A stretch of 64,000 nt of DNA from Smaragdicoccus niigatensis DSM 44881 = NBRC 103563 (GCF_000380645.1 NZ_AQXZ01000019.1:710761-774760), one strand, 5' to 3'. Shown: positions 52,681-62,594, counted from the first letter of the stretch. The notes: generated by a model from the letters alone, not told the origin. Numbers and translations are program-made.

Positions 52681-55600
52681 GTGCTCACCGAATTCTCCAC
52701 GCCGACCCGTGAATGGTTCACGGGCGCCTTCCCCGGCGCAACGGCCGCGCAACTCGGTGCCTGGAAGTCGATCTCGGCGGGCGATCACACGCTGGTCATC
52801 GCCCCGACCGGCTCCGGAAAGACGCTATCGGCCTTTCTGTGGGCGATCGACCAACTCGCGCGTGGAGAACGCTCAGCCGAGGGCACCCAGGTTCTCTACA
52901 TCTCGCCGCTGAAGGCCCTCGCGGTCGACGTCGAACGCAACCTGCGGTCACCACTGGTGGGCATCACCCAGACCGCGAAACGCATCGGCACCGAGATCCC
53001 GAACATCACGGTCGGCGTGCGGTCCGGCGACACCGATTCGGCAACCCGCAGCCGACTGGTCCGGAATCCGCCGGACATCCTCATCACCACGCCCGAGTCG
53101 TTGTTCCTCATGCTGACGTCGAACGCCCGCGAGACCCTGCGCTCGGTACGGACGGTCATCGTCGACGAGGTCCACGCCGTCGCGGGCACGAAACGTGGCT
53201 CACACCTGGCAGTTTCGCTGGCCCGCCTCGATCAGCTGATGGATCGCCCGGCCCAACGGATCGGCCTGTCCGCAACCGTCGAGCCAGCTGCCGAAGTCGG
53301 CCGATTCCTCACCGGCTCCGCACCGATCACGATCGTCCGGCCGCCCGCGCCCAAGACGTTCGATCTCACGGTCCGTGTCCCGGTGCCGGACATGACCGAC
53401 CTCGACAATCCCGAGGGCTCGATCTGGCCGCACGTAGAGGAAAACATCGTCTCGCTCGTCACCGAGCACCAGTCGTCGATCGTTTTCGCCAACTCACGGC
53501 GCTTGGCGGAGCGACTGACGGCTCGGTTGAACGAGGTCTATGCCGAAACCGGCGCCACCGACACGCTCGCGCGCGCCCACCACGGTTCGGTCAGCAAGGA
53601 ACAGCGCGCGATCATCGAGGACGACCTCAAACGCGGTCGACTGCGGTGTGTGGTGGCGACTTCAAGCCTGGAGCTGGGCATCGACATGGGTGCGGTTGAT
53701 CTGGTGGTGCAGGTCGAGGCGCCGCCGTCGGTCGCCAGCGGGCTTCAGCGTGTCGGGCGCGCGGGCCACCAGGTCGGCGAGGTGTCGCGGGGCGTCCTGT
53801 TCCCGAAGCATCGCGCGGACGTGCTGCATTGCGCCGTCACCTCGATGCGGATGACCGCCGGGAAGATCGAGGCGCTGGCCATCCCCACGAATCCGCTCGA
53901 CATCCTCGCGCAGCACACCGTGGCCGCGGCCGCCCTCGATGAGCTCGACGTCGACGAGTGGTTCGAGGTCGTCCGGTCGACGGGCAGCTTCGCCACGCTC
54001 CCCCGAAGCGCCTACGACGCGACACTGGACCTGCTGTCCGGCAAGTACCCGTCGAGCGACTTCGCCGAGTTGCGACCGCGGATCGTTTGGGATCGCGACA
54101 ACGGCACGCTCACCGGCCGGCCCGGCGCGCAGCGTCTCGCGGTCACGTCCGGTGGTGCGATTCCGGACCGCGGCATGTTTGCCGTCTATCTCGTCGGCGA
54201 CAACAACGGCCGCATCGGCGAACTCGACGAGGAGATGGTCTACGAATCGCGGGTCAGCGACGTGTTCGCGTTGGGCGCGACGAGTTGGCGCATCGAGGAG
54301 ATCACTCACGATCGCGTGCTCGTGAGTCCGGCCCCCGGGCTCCCCGGTCGCCTGCCGTTCTGGCACGGCGACGGCCTTGGCCGACCTGCTGAACTCGGCG
54401 CTGCGCTGGGTGCATTCGTTCGTCAGGACCGCATCGACATCGAGGCTCAGGCACTGTCCGCCGGCCTCGACCAGAACGCCGTCGGGAACCTTCTGGCTCT
54501 CATCGATGAGCAGCGGGAATCGACCGGTCACGTGCCGTCGGACCGCACGTTCATCGTCGAGCGATTCCGCGACGAACTCGGCGACTGGCGCCTCATCCTG
54601 CACTCGCCACTGGGCCTTGCCGTTCACGCGCCCTGGGCCTTGGCCGTGGGCGCCCGCCTCCGCGACAGCCTCGGCATCGACATGGCACCGACCGCCTCCG
54701 ACGACGGCATCGTCGTTCGGCTCCCGGACACGTCCGACCGTCCCCCGGGCGCCGATCTGTTCTTGTTCTCGGCCGACGAGATCGATGCGATCGTCACCGA
54801 ACAAGTCGGGGCCTCAGCGCTTTTCGCGTCTCGCTTCCGCGAGTGCGCAGCTCGCGCACTCCTGCTTCCGCGGCGCGATCCGGGCAAGCGAGCGCCTCTC
54901 TGGCAGCAGCGTCAGCGGGCGGCGCAGTTGCTCGATGTGGCGCGCAAATACCCGGACTTCCCGATCCTGCACGAGACCGTCCGCGAGTGCCTCAAGGACG
55001 TCTACGACCTCCCCGCGCTGACCTCGCTGATGTCCCGCATCGAGCAACGGAAGGTCCGCCTCGTCGAGGTCGAGACGCCGACCCCGTCGCCGTATGCGAA
55101 GTCGCTGCTCTTCGACTATGTCGGCACGTTCATGTACGAAGGCGACAATCCGCTCGCCGAACGTCGGGCTGCAGCACTCTCACTCGACACGGCGTTGCTC
55201 GCAGAGCTTCTCGGCCGGGTCGAGCTGCGGGAATTACTCGATCCGAACGTCGTCGCCGAGGTCGAGGCGCAACTGCAGCGCCTCGCCGACGACCGGAAGG
55301 CTCGCGACGCGGAAGGAGTCGCCGATCTCGTCCGGGTGCTCGGGCCGATGACGCTGGAGGAGATTTCCGAACGCTCGACGGAGCCATCCGGTCCGTGGCT
55401 GGCGGAACTCGCTCGCCAGCGGCGCGTCATCGAAGTGTCGTACGCCGGCACTCGCTGGTGGACCGCCGTCGAGGATGCGAGTCGACTCCGCGACGCGCTC
55501 GGCGTCCCGCTGCCGGTCGGTACTCCCCACGCCTTCCTCGATCCGGTCGCAGATCCGCTGACCGACCTGATCAGCCGATTCGCGCGCACGCACGGACCAT

Positions 55601-57018
55601 TCACCACCACCGACGTGGCCGCCCGGTTCGCGCTCGGACCGGCCGTCGTCGCTCCGATTCTGCGCAGACTGGCCGGCGAGAAGCGCATCGTCGAAGGCGA
55701 GTTCCGCCCCGGCGCGGCCGGTAGCGAGTGGTGCGATGGCGAAGTTCTCAAGCGGCTCCGTCGCCGCAGCCTCGCGGCGGCGCGCGCTGAGGTCGAGCCC
55801 GTTGCACAGGAAGCACTCGTTCGGTTCCTGCCCGCGTGGCAATACGTCGGCGAGAACCTGCGCGGCGTCGACGGCGTGGCCGCAGTGATCGAACAGCTTG
55901 CCGGCGTACCGATTCCGGCGTCCGCGCTGGAACCGCTCGTCCTGTCGAGCCGCGTTCGCGACTACTCACCCGCGATGCTCGACGAGCTCATGTCCTCCGG
56001 TGAGGTCGTGTGGTCGGGCAGTGGCTCGATCACCGAAACTGACGGCTGGATTCGTCTCCACCTTGCCGATCAGGTCCCGGTGACCCTCGGTGAACCAGCC
56101 GCGATCGACCTGTCCGAGACGCAGGCGCGGATTATCGAGACGCTGTCCAGCGGCGGCGGGTACTTCTTCCGGCACCTGTCGGACTCCCTAGGCATGACCG
56201 ACGACAATGCCCTGGTCACGGCATTGTGGGAGCTCGTCTGGGCGGGACTCGTCACCGGCGACACGTTCAATCCGGTGCGCGCGAAGATGGCGGGCAAAAC
56301 GCCGACGTCGCACCGTCAGCCCATCCGTCGAGGCACGCGGATCCCGCGCGCCGCCCTCCCGACCCGGACCGGACCGCCGACCGTCGGCGGCCGATGGTCC
56401 CTTCTGCCGGCTCCGGAATCGGACCCGACTCGTCGCGCACAGTCGATCGCCGAACTGCTGCTCGAGCGATACGGCGTCCTCACGAAAGGCGCGGTTGCCG
56501 CCGAGGGGGTGACCGGCGGGTTCGCCCTCATGTACAAGGTGCTCACGGAGTTCGAGGACCGCGGCCGATGCCGTCGTGGCTACTTCGTCAATGGGCTCGG
56601 CGGCGCGCAGTTCGCAACGGCGAACGCGGTCGATCGCTTGCGCGGGTCAGAGGAGTCCAGCGCCGTCGTACTCGCTGCGGCCGATCCGGCGAATCCGTTC
56701 GGTGCCGCGCTGTCTTGGCCGCAACTCGAAGGACACCGTCCCGGACGCAAAGCGGGTTCGATGGTCGTTCTCGCCAACGGCAACCTCGTGCTCTATCTGG
56801 AGCGCGGCGGCAAGACGATGCTGACGTTCACCGAGGATGCCGAACTTCTCCTGCCCGCGGCGGCCGCCTTGACGGAACTGGTGAAGAAACGGCGGGTCGA
56901 CAAACTCGTCGTCGAGCGCATTGACGGCATCAGCACCCACGAGAGCGCACTGTCGTCGCTACTGGTCGACGCCGGGTTCGCCGCGACACCGCGCGGTCTT
57001 CGGTTGCGGAGCATGTGA
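52681..57018 (+). CDS. lhr: Lhr-family ATP-dependent DNA helicase
   Basis: 1445 residues from GTG. Walker A APTGSGKT is at 41-48, the DEVH box at 162-165, and the Lhr-specific helicase C part includes TSSLELGIDMGAVDLV and QRVGRAGHQ. The long C-terminal region (winged helix and unknown domains, about 500-1445) fits Lhr, about 1500 residues in mycobacteria. Lhr unwinds RNA:DNA and DNA duplexes and is DNA-damage-linked. It is followed directly by the Nei-type glycosylase gene, as in M. tuberculosis (Rv3296-Rv3297). Confidence 0.93.
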   Translation: MLTEFSTPTREWFTGAFPGATAAQLGAWKSISAGDHTLVIAPTGSGKTLSAFLWAIDQLARGERSAEGTQVLYISPLKALAVDVERNLRSPLVGITQTAKRIGTEIPNITVGVRSGDTDSATRSRLVRNPPDILITTPESLFLMLTSNARETLRSVRTVIVDEVHAVAGTKRGSHLAVSLARLDQLMDRPAQRIGLSATVEPAAEVGRFLTGSAPITIVRPPAPKTFDLTVRVPVPDMTDLDNPEGSIWPHVEENIVSLVTEHQSSIVFANSRRLAERLTARLNEVYAETGATDTLARAHHGSVSKEQRAIIEDDLKRGRLRCVVATSSLELGIDMGAVDLVVQVEAPPSVASGLQRVGRAGHQVGEVSRGVLFPKHRADVLHCAVTSMRMTAGKIEALAIPTNPLDILAQHTVAAAALDELDVDEWFEVVRSTGSFATLPRSAYDATLDLLSGKYPSSDFAELRPRIVWDRDNGTLTGRPGAQRLAVTSGGAIPDRGMFAVYLVGDNNGRIGELDEEMVYESRVSDVFALGATSWRIEEITHDRVLVSPAPGLPGRLPFWHGDGLGRPAELGAALGAFVRQDRIDIEAQALSAGLDQNAVGNLLALIDEQRESTGHVPSDRTFIVERFRDELGDWRLILHSPLGLAVHAPWALAVGARLRDSLGIDMAPTASDDGIVVRLPDTSDRPPGADLFLFSADEIDAIVTEQVGASALFASRFRECAARALLLPRRDPGKRAPLWQQRQRAAQLLDVARKYPDFPILHETVRECLKDVYDLPALTSLMSRIEQRKVRLVEVETPTPSPYAKSLLFDYVGTFMYEGDNPLAERRAAALSLDTALLAELLGRVELRELLDPNVVAEVEAQLQRLADDRKARDAEGVADLVRVLGPMTLEEISERSTEPSGPWLAELARQRRVIEVSYAGTRWWTAVEDASRLRDALGVPLPVGTPHAFLDPVADPLTDLISRFARTHGPFTTTDVAARFALGPAVVAPILRRLAGEKRIVEGEFRPGAAGSEWCDGEVLKRLRRRSLAAARAEVEPVAQEALVRFLPAWQYVGENLRGVDGVAAVIEQLAGVPIPASALEPLVLSSRVRDYSPAMLDELMSSGEVVWSGSGSITETDGWIRLHLADQVPVTLGEPAAIDLSETQARIIETLSSGGGYFFRHLSDSLGMTDDNALVTALWELVWAGLVTGDTFNPVRAKMAGKTPTSHRQPIRRGTRIPRAALPTRTGPPTVGGRWSLLPAPESDPTRRAQSIAELLLERYGVLTKGAVAAEGVTGGFALMYKVLTEFEDRGRCRRGYFVNGLGGAQFATANAVDRLRGSEESSAVVLAAADPANPFGAALSWPQLEGHRPGRKAGSMVVLANGNLVLYLERGGKTMLTFTEDAELLLPAAAALTELVKKRRVDKLVVERIDGISTHESALSSLLVDAGFAATPRGLRLRSM

Positions 57019-57767
57019 TGCCGGAGGGTGATGTCGTCTGGCATGCCGCCGCCCGACTGAATCGCGCGCTTGCCGGAAAGACGTTGACCAAGAGCGACTT
57101 CCGGGTCCCCCGCTACGCGACGCTGGACCTGCGGGGCCGCACGGTCGACGAGACCGTGAGTCGCGGCAAGCACCTGCTGACCCGCATCGGCGATGTCACC
57201 GTGCACACGCATCTCAAGATGGAAGGCGTCTGGCGGGTGTTCACGCCTGGCCAACGCTGGAATCGGCCGGCACATCAAGCGCGCCTCATTCTCGCGGCGG
57301 AGGGGCACGAGGCTGTTGGCTTCGCGCTCGGGATCGTCGAGGTCCTTCCGCGGGCCAAGGAAGAAGACGTGGTCGGCCATCTCGGCCCCGATCTTCTCGG
57401 CGCTGACTGGGATCCCGATGAGGCTGCGCGCAGGCTCTTGAGCGATCCGGCGCGGCCGCTCGGACTGGCCCTTCTCGACCAGACGAATCTCGCCGGAATC
57501 GGCAACATCTACCGCAGCGAGATCTGCTGGGTTTCGCGTGTCGATCCGCGCACCCCGGTCGGAGAAGTGGACGACCTACCGGCCCTCGTCAACAATGCGC
57601 ACGACGTTCTCATGTCGGCGACCCACCAGCCACCGTGGCGACCGCGGGCCTATCAACGAAGCCGAATGCCCTGCCGCCGTTGCGGTTCCGGCATCGAGTC
57701 GCAGGCGCTTTCGGACGATCCAGCCAATCAGCGGCACGTGTGGTTCTGCCCGAAGTGTCAGCGCTGA
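57018..57767 (+). CDS. nei: Fpg/Nei-family DNA glycosylase
   Basis: 249 residues. After the ATG come P and E (MPEGDVVW), the proline being the catalytic N-terminal residue once methionine is removed. DQTNLAGIGNIYRSEICW is the family's helix-two-turn-helix segment, and CRRCG...CPKC at the end forms the zinc finger. It removes oxidised bases from DNA. The ATG overlaps the lhr stop (TGATG), so repair helicase and glycosylase are translated together. Confidence 0.92.
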   Translation: MPEGDVVWHAAARLNRALAGKTLTKSDFRVPRYATLDLRGRTVDETVSRGKHLLTRIGDVTVHTHLKMEGVWRVFTPGQRWNRPAHQARLILAAEGHEAVGFALGIVEVLPRAKEEDVVGHLGPDLLGADWDPDEAARRLLSDPARPLGLALLDQTNLAGIGNIYRSEICWVSRVDPRTPVGEVDDLPALVNNAHDVLMSATHQPPWRPRAYQRSRMPCRRCGSGIESQALSDDPANQRHVWFCPKCQR

Positions 57768-57800
57768 TTGCATGCCCAGGTGAATACTTGCCCTACCGCT

Positions 57801-57822
57801 GATCGCCGAAGCGCCGGCGATC
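57801..57822. terminator. hairpin between nei and the DUF4282-like gene
   Basis: 8-bp perfect stem (57801-57808 with 57815-57822), 6-base loop. It lies 33 bases after the nei stop and just before the next gene's ribosome-binding site; no T-run follows, so it may be a weak terminator. Confidence 0.45.
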
Positions 57823-57840
57823 GCGACATTTGGAGTGCCC

Positions 57841-58353
57841 ATGAGTGAGCCAGTCGATCAACCCGACGATGACGATGACGTGCTGGACATTCCGATGAAC
57901 AGCGTGCCGAACGTGCTGCACGAGGGTGAGTCCGACGGGGTCTTCATCGGTCTTTTCGACGTGCGGTTCCGGAAGATCAACGCCGTCCGGATGGCGCCAC
58001 TCGCCTACGTGGCGGTGACCATTCTGTCCGGAGCAGGCTGCATTCTTCTCGACGTCGTCGCCTTCTGGCATTCGACCACCGTCGGCATCATCACGTCATT
58101 CCTGATCACGCCGGCACTGTTCGTCACCCTGGTGATCCTGGCGCGTTTCGTGCTCGAGTTCATGCTGTCGCTACTGGTGCTGCCGTCGCATCTGACGCAG
58201 GTCACCAACTCCGTGTTGGGCATTCTGGGCACCACCACGACGATCGTGGGGACGACCACTGACATCTCGAGCGACACCGCACACCTCGGGATCATGCACC
58301 CGCTGAAGAAGATCCGGCTGAGCAAGCGGCAGCGGATCGTGCCGTACAACTAG
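57841..58353 (+). CDS. DUF4282-like membrane protein
   Basis: 170 residues from the ATG at 57841 with GGAG seven bases upstream. An acidic N-terminus (DQPDDDDDVLD) leads to IGLFDVRFRKINAVRMAPLAYV and two or three hydrophobic segments (about 53-80 and 85-118), as in DUF4282 proteins. The C-terminal part is rich in threonine then basic. Function unknown. Confidence 0.6.
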   Translation: MSEPVDQPDDDDDVLDIPMNSVPNVLHEGESDGVFIGLFDVRFRKINAVRMAPLAYVAVTILSGAGCILLDVVAFWHSTTVGIITSFLITPALFVTLVILARFVLEFMLSLLVLPSHLTQVTNSVLGILGTTTTIVGTTTDISSDTAHLGIMHPLKKIRLSKRQRIVPYN

Positions 58354-58370
58354 GCCAGAAACGGCCTAGT
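58349..58370. terminator. bidirectional hairpin at convergent gene ends
   Basis: ACTAGGCC-AGAAAC-GGCCTAGT, an 8-bp perfect stem that includes the stop codons of both the DUF4282-like gene (58353) and the metallophosphoesterase gene (58366). Confidence 0.65.
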
Positions 58371-59871
58371 GACAGGTGATCGTTCCGCTGTCGTTGAACG
58401 ACTTCCCCGCCGCCGGAACGAACGCGTAGTCGGCGCTGTTTGCCCGCAGCGTGAACTTCAGGACGCCGTTCGTGTCGCTGTTGCGAGCCACACTGTTCGC
58501 CTGAATGGTCCCGAACTGATAGAAGCCCGCGCCTCCCGTGCCGGCGACGAATTGAACGATGCCCTTCGCGTTGTCCGCCCCACCATTCGGATCCTGCGGC
58601 GCGAACCGCTCGTACTGGTGGTTGTGGCCGGTCACCACGACGTCGGCGTTCGCGTCGTAAAGTGCCTGGTAGAGAGGCCGCGTCGCCCGGTTCGGTGCGT
58701 GGTTGGCTCCCGAGGTGAACAGCGGTTCATGCCAGTAGGCCAGCGTGCACGACTTCTTGGACGCGGCCAGGTCGGACCGCAACCAGGTCTCCTGTGCCGA
58801 ACCGGCGTTCATGTTCACCTCGGAGTTGAGCGACACGATGTGCCAGTTGCCGAGATCGTAGGAGTAGTACCCCTGACCTGACGGGCCCGCCTGCGATCCG
58901 AAGTACTGGTAGTAACCCGCGGCGCCCGAGGTCTCGTATTCATGGTTGCCGGGTGCCGGGCGGGTACGTGCTTTGAACGCTCCCCACGTCGGTTCGTAGT
59001 TTGAGTTGTAGTTGTTCATCGATCCGCTGTCATAAGCGTTGTCGCCCGCGGTGAACACGGTCGCACTCGGCATCCCCTTGATCAGCGCGGCGGTCAGGGA
59101 GGCACCGTTCCCGCCGTCGGCGATATCGCCCGCACCGACGAGCACGGGGTCGGTCGCGGTCGGAGCTGGAGGCGGATTCTGTGCTGTCGTCGCTGCAGTG
59201 GTCGTCGCTGCAGTGGTCGTCGCCGGAGCGGTCGTCGCCGCGGCCGGGACGGTCTGGGCTGCAGCAGCGGTGTTGATCACCAACTGCGGCGCGTTAGCAC
59301 CGCTTTCCTTCGAGTCGTAGTCGGCACCGTCGCTACTGGTGGACGAGCCTCCGATACTGATCACCGCACCCGGGGTGACCTTGCCCGTGAGATCGAGTTC
59401 GACCCAGGTATTGCGCGTGACCTGACCCAACGTGCCGAGCGGCGCACCGGCCACGGCTGGCTGGTTGTCATATGTGACCCCGGCCGGGCTCCAGTTCTTA
59501 TCGCTCATCAACGTGAAGGTGCCACCGCTGGCGCTACTGGCGCTGTCGTCGTCAGCAACATGGAGACGCAACTTCGCGCTGGTGATCGGGCCCGCCACGG
59601 CCGACAGATCGAACTTCAGGAAGAGGTTCTTGATCTCTTGGGCGGGCGCCAACGATCCCAACAAGCTCGACGGCTGGACGACACTGAGGCGAGTCGAAGC
59701 CCCGTAGTTCGTCGTCGGAAGAAGGCTGTCGACGTAGGTGTCTGCGGTTGGGGTGAGCGTCGTCGTCGCCGCCGAAGCGCTTGGGCTTTCGACGACGAGC
59801 ATTGTTCCGGCCACTGCGGTTACCGCGGCGATCGCGACTCCGCTAGCGACCCGGGTGTTCCGAGCCGGCAT
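58366..59871 (-). CDS. secreted metallophosphoesterase with N-terminal DNRLRE-type domain
   Basis: 501 residues from the ATG at 59871 (GGAG ten bases upstream; an ATG at 59904 is possible). Signal peptide with ASAATTT at about 30-36. Residues about 35-200 form a DNRLRE/CBM96-like beta-sandwich (ADTYVDSLLPTTNYGAS, KFDLSAV). A Thr/Ala linker follows, encoded by 15-bp repeats. The C-terminal calcineurin-type phosphatase has all metal sites: GAGDIA, GDNAYDSG, GNHEYETSG and TGHNHQYER. It probably removes phosphate outside the cell; substrate unknown. Confidence 0.85.
   Translation of the reverse strand: MPARNTRVASGVAIAAVTAVAGTMLVVESPSASAATTTLTPTADTYVDSLLPTTNYGASTRLSVVQPSSLLGSLAPAQEIKNLFLKFDLSAVAGPITSAKLRLHVADDDSASSASGGTFTLMSDKNWSPAGVTYDNQPAVAGAPLGTLGQVTRNTWVELDLTGKVTPGAVISIGGSSTSSDGADYDSKESGANAPQLVINTAAAAQTVPAAATTAPATTTAATTTAATTAQNPPPAPTATDPVLVGAGDIADGGNGASLTAALIKGMPSATVFTAGDNAYDSGSMNNYNSNYEPTWGAFKARTRPAPGNHEYETSGAAGYYQYFGSQAGPSGQGYYSYDLGNWHIVSLNSEVNMNAGSAQETWLRSDLAASKKSCTLAYWHEPLFTSGANHAPNRATRPLYQALYDANADVVVTGHNHQYERFAPQDPNGGADNAKGIVQFVAGTGGAGFYQFGTIQANSVARNSDTNGVLKFTLRANSADYAFVPAAGKSFNDSGTITCH
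59186..59245. repeat. four 15-bp tandem repeats in linker of the metallophosphoesterase gene
   Basis: Units begin GTCGTCGC: 59186-59200 and 59201-59215 are identical, 59216-59230 and 59231-59245 are diverged. They encode a five-residue Ala/Thr repeat between the two domains, so length may vary between strains. Confidence 0.65.
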
Positions 59872-60012
59872 GGGTTGGTAGCTCCAATCGGGCTCGACGC
59901 CCATGGGGTTCACCGCCGGGTCGGAGCCTACGATGCTTTGACCTGCAATTACGTGACCCACACCGGGCGCGGCCCGAGAAAAACACCTCGCGATTGGCTT
60001 AGGGTGCTTCTC

Positions 60013-61242
60013 GTGTACCTGTCGACGGTGTCGCGACCGGTCTCCGCAAACGGGGGTCGCGTCCACAGTCGAGTGGCGGCAAACGTCTTCGCCCTCGGCG
60101 CCGTCAGCCTCGTCACCGACATCTCCTCGGAGATGGTGACCGCGATTCTGCCGGTGTATCTCGTAGTGGGACTACACCTTTCACCCGCCGCCTACGGCGT
60201 CCTCGATGGGCTATACACCGGAGCAACCGCGCTCCTGCGAATCGTCGGTGGCTTTATCGCAGACCGAACTCAGCACCGCAAGCTCGTCGCCGGGGTCGGT
60301 TACGCGACCTCCGCCCTGATGAAACCGGCGCTGCTGCTCGTCGGACCGTCGGCGGCGGGCATCGGAGCGGTGATCGCGTTCGACCGGGCTGGAAAAGGGC
60401 TTCGAAGCGCCCCTCGCGACGCGTTGATCACCCTGTCGTCGCCACCCGGCAGCCTCGGCCGCGCGTTCGGCGTGCACCGTGCGATGGACAGCGCCGGAGC
60501 CTTCCTGGGGCCCCTCGTCGCGCTCGGGGTTCTGGCGATGAGCGGCCAGTCCTTCGACGCTGTCTTCGTCGCCAGCTTCTGCATCGCGACCCTGGCCGTG
60601 GTCCTGCTCGGTCTCTACGTCCGGGACCAGCGCAATCCGCTCGCACCGAGCGGCACGGTGTCGCTGCGCTCGTTCCGCGAGCTCGTCGGCGACCCGGCAG
60701 TACGTCGGATCATTCTGGCGGCCAGCCTGCTGGGACTCGTCACCGTGGGCGACGGCTTCGTCTACCTCTTGCTGCAGAAGCGCGAAGACCTCAGCATCGC
60801 CTGGTTCCCACTTCTCGCGGTCGGCACGAACCTCGTCTATCTGCTGCTCGCCGCACCATTCGGGGCCTTGGCGGACCGGTTCGGCCGGGTGCGCATGATG
60901 CTGAGCGGTTACGTCGCGCTCGCCCTCGTCTATTTGATGCTCTTCGGGCCGGTGACGGGCTGGCCGATGCTCGTCGCCACGCTCTTCCTGCACGGGGTCT
61001 TCTACGCCGCGACCGACGGCGTCCTCATGGCCCTCGCCGGACCGGTGCTTCCGGAGGGGATGCGCACGACCGGCATCGCGATGATCCAGACCGCCCAGGC
61101 ACTGTGTTACCTCGTGTCTTCGGTGGCGTTCGGCTTGGCATGGCAGCTGTGGGGCGCCGTCCACGCCTGCCAGGTCGCGGCCGCGGCGGTTGCGATCACC
61201 ATCGGAATGTCGGCTGTTCTCCTTCGTCGACGGGTCTCCTGA
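60013..61242 (+). CDS. major facilitator superfamily transporter
   Basis: About 409 residues with twelve hydrophobic segments. The MFS loop after segment 2 reads GGFIADRTQHRK and the equivalent in the second half reads GALADRFGRVRM. DRAGKGLRSAPRDALI resembles a group of actinobacterial MFS proteins of unknown substrate. The start is uncertain: GTG at 60013 (AGGG upstream) is preferred, GTG at 60004 or 60028 are alternatives. Its stop overlaps the next ATG. Confidence 0.82.
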   Translation: MYLSTVSRPVSANGGRVHSRVAANVFALGAVSLVTDISSEMVTAILPVYLVVGLHLSPAAYGVLDGLYTGATALLRIVGGFIADRTQHRKLVAGVGYATSALMKPALLLVGPSAAGIGAVIAFDRAGKGLRSAPRDALITLSSPPGSLGRAFGVHRAMDSAGAFLGPLVALGVLAMSGQSFDAVFVASFCIATLAVVLLGLYVRDQRNPLAPSGTVSLRSFRELVGDPAVRRIILAASLLGLVTVGDGFVYLLLQKREDLSIAWFPLLAVGTNLVYLLLAAPFGALADRFGRVRMMLSGYVALALVYLMLFGPVTGWPMLVATLFLHGVFYAATDGVLMALAGPVLPEGMRTTGIAMIQTAQALCYLVSSVAFGLAWQLWGAVHACQVAAAAVAITIGMSAVLLRRRVS

Positions 61243-62204
61243 TGACTCGACGTCGGATTCGACCGGTCCTCGCGATAGCTGCCGCGGTGCTGCTCATCGG
61301 CATCGCGATCGGATACGCGATCTGGGTCCGTCCGACCGAATCGCGCGTCGCGCCCGGAGCTTCAATATCGCTGGCGCCCGACCAGCTGCTCGTGGTGACC
61401 CAGCGGCATCTCGCGACAGTGTCAGCTGCCGACCCGAACGGTCCACGCCAGGTGTCTGCGCTCTCGTGCAATCGGGTCTATGCCGCGGCCGGGACGGGTG
61501 TGTGCCTTCGTCAGGATTCGGCGTGGACCTACTCGCTCCACGTCCTCGACCGCGACCTCAAAGACACGACGTCGTTTCCCCTGCCGGGACTGCCCAACCG
61601 CGCGCGCGTCTCGACCTCCGGCCGGATGGTGTCGTGGACGACGTTCATCGCCGGAGAGTCGTACACGACGAGCAATTTCTCGACGCGGACCGGAATTCTG
61701 GACACGAAGTCGGGTGCCCAGGTGCAGAGCTTGGAAGCGTTCGACATCACGCTCGACGGCCAGCCCTATCGGGCGATCGACGTGAACTTCTGGGGCGTCA
61801 CGTTCGCCGCGGACGACAACCGCTTCTACGCCACCATGTCGACGAATGGCGTGCGCTACCTCGTCGAGGGCGACTTCGCCGCAGGCACAGTGCACACGAT
61901 CGCGACGAACGTCGAGTGCCCGTCGTTGTCCCCCGATGGAAAGCGCATCGCCTTCAAGCAGGCCCTCGACGGCGACCCGGCCGCTGGGTGGAGGCTGTCG
62001 GTGCTCGACCTCGCCACCCTGCGCGTCACGCACCTCGCGGAGACCCGCAGCATCGACGACCAAGCGGCGTGGCTCGACGACCGCACGATCGGCTACACCG
62101 TCCGCGACTCCAGCGGCAATCCCTCGGTCTGGTCCACCCCGGCGGACGGGTCGGGCCAGCCGAAACTGCTGGTCAACGACGCGGAGTCACCGGCGGCGTT
62201 GTAG
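61242..62204 (+). CDS. membrane-anchored propeller-like protein
   Basis: 320 residues. A basic start and one hydrophobic segment (about 8-27, LAIAAAVLLIGIAIGYAIWV) anchor the protein; the rest is outside. Repeats such as VECPSLSPDGKRIAFKQ, DDQAAWLDDRTIGYTV and SGNPSVWSTPADG look like TolB/WD40-type blades. Two cysteines (LSCNRVYA, GVCLRQ) may pair. The ATG overlaps the MFS stop, so the two probably act together, for example as a transporter with an external sensor or partner. Function unknown. Confidence 0.7.
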   Translation: MTRRRIRPVLAIAAAVLLIGIAIGYAIWVRPTESRVAPGASISLAPDQLLVVTQRHLATVSAADPNGPRQVSALSCNRVYAAAGTGVCLRQDSAWTYSLHVLDRDLKDTTSFPLPGLPNRARVSTSGRMVSWTTFIAGESYTTSNFSTRTGILDTKSGAQVQSLEAFDITLDGQPYRAIDVNFWGVTFAADDNRFYATMSTNGVRYLVEGDFAAGTVHTIATNVECPSLSPDGKRIAFKQALDGDPAAGWRLSVLDLATLRVTHLAETRSIDDQAAWLDDRTIGYTVRDSSGNPSVWSTPADGSGQPKLLVNDAESPAAL

Positions 62205-62209
62205 ACGGC

Positions 62210-62590
62210 TCAGATGTCGGCGACGAAGAACCGCAGCCCCCGGGAGGCCACCCGGAACACCAGCGGAAGCTGTTCACTCGAACTCGAATCCACGACTCGC
62301 GGGTTGCTGATCGTTCGGCGACGTCCGAGTTGTTCGACTTCAGCCACGCCGGTCGCCATTACGTTGCGCACCCAATTCACGCCCTCGCCGTGCGCGAGCG
62401 GCACGATGACCCGCCCGCCGTTGAAGATCATCGTGACCGGAGTGCGGAATTCACGTCCCGTCTTGCGGCCGCGGTGAATCACGATCCCCAGGCCCGGAAC
62501 GAACCGCGCGAGCGGTCGCATCACGGTGTTGACCACTGGACTGTTGATCAGTCCGGTCACTGCCGCCGGAATCAGACGCTTCGGGGGCAT
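62210..62590 (-). CDS. Ddn-like (deazaflavin-dependent nitroreductase family) protein
   Basis: 126 residues from the ATG at 62590. IHRGRKTGREFRTPVTM matches the GRKSGxxRxTPL motif of the DUF385/F420-binding family. Members bind F420, heme or fatty acids. It lacks the long N-terminus of M. tuberculosis Ddn. Four bases separate it from the glpD stop, so it is probably in the glpD operon. Confidence 0.78.
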   Translation of the reverse strand: MPPKRLIPAAVTGLINSPVVNTVMRPLARFVPGLGIVIHRGRKTGREFRTPVTMIFNGGRVIVPLAHGEGVNWVRNVMATGVAEVEQLGRRRTISNPRVVDSSSSEQLPLVFRVASRGLRFFVADI

Positions 62591-62594
62591 GCGG

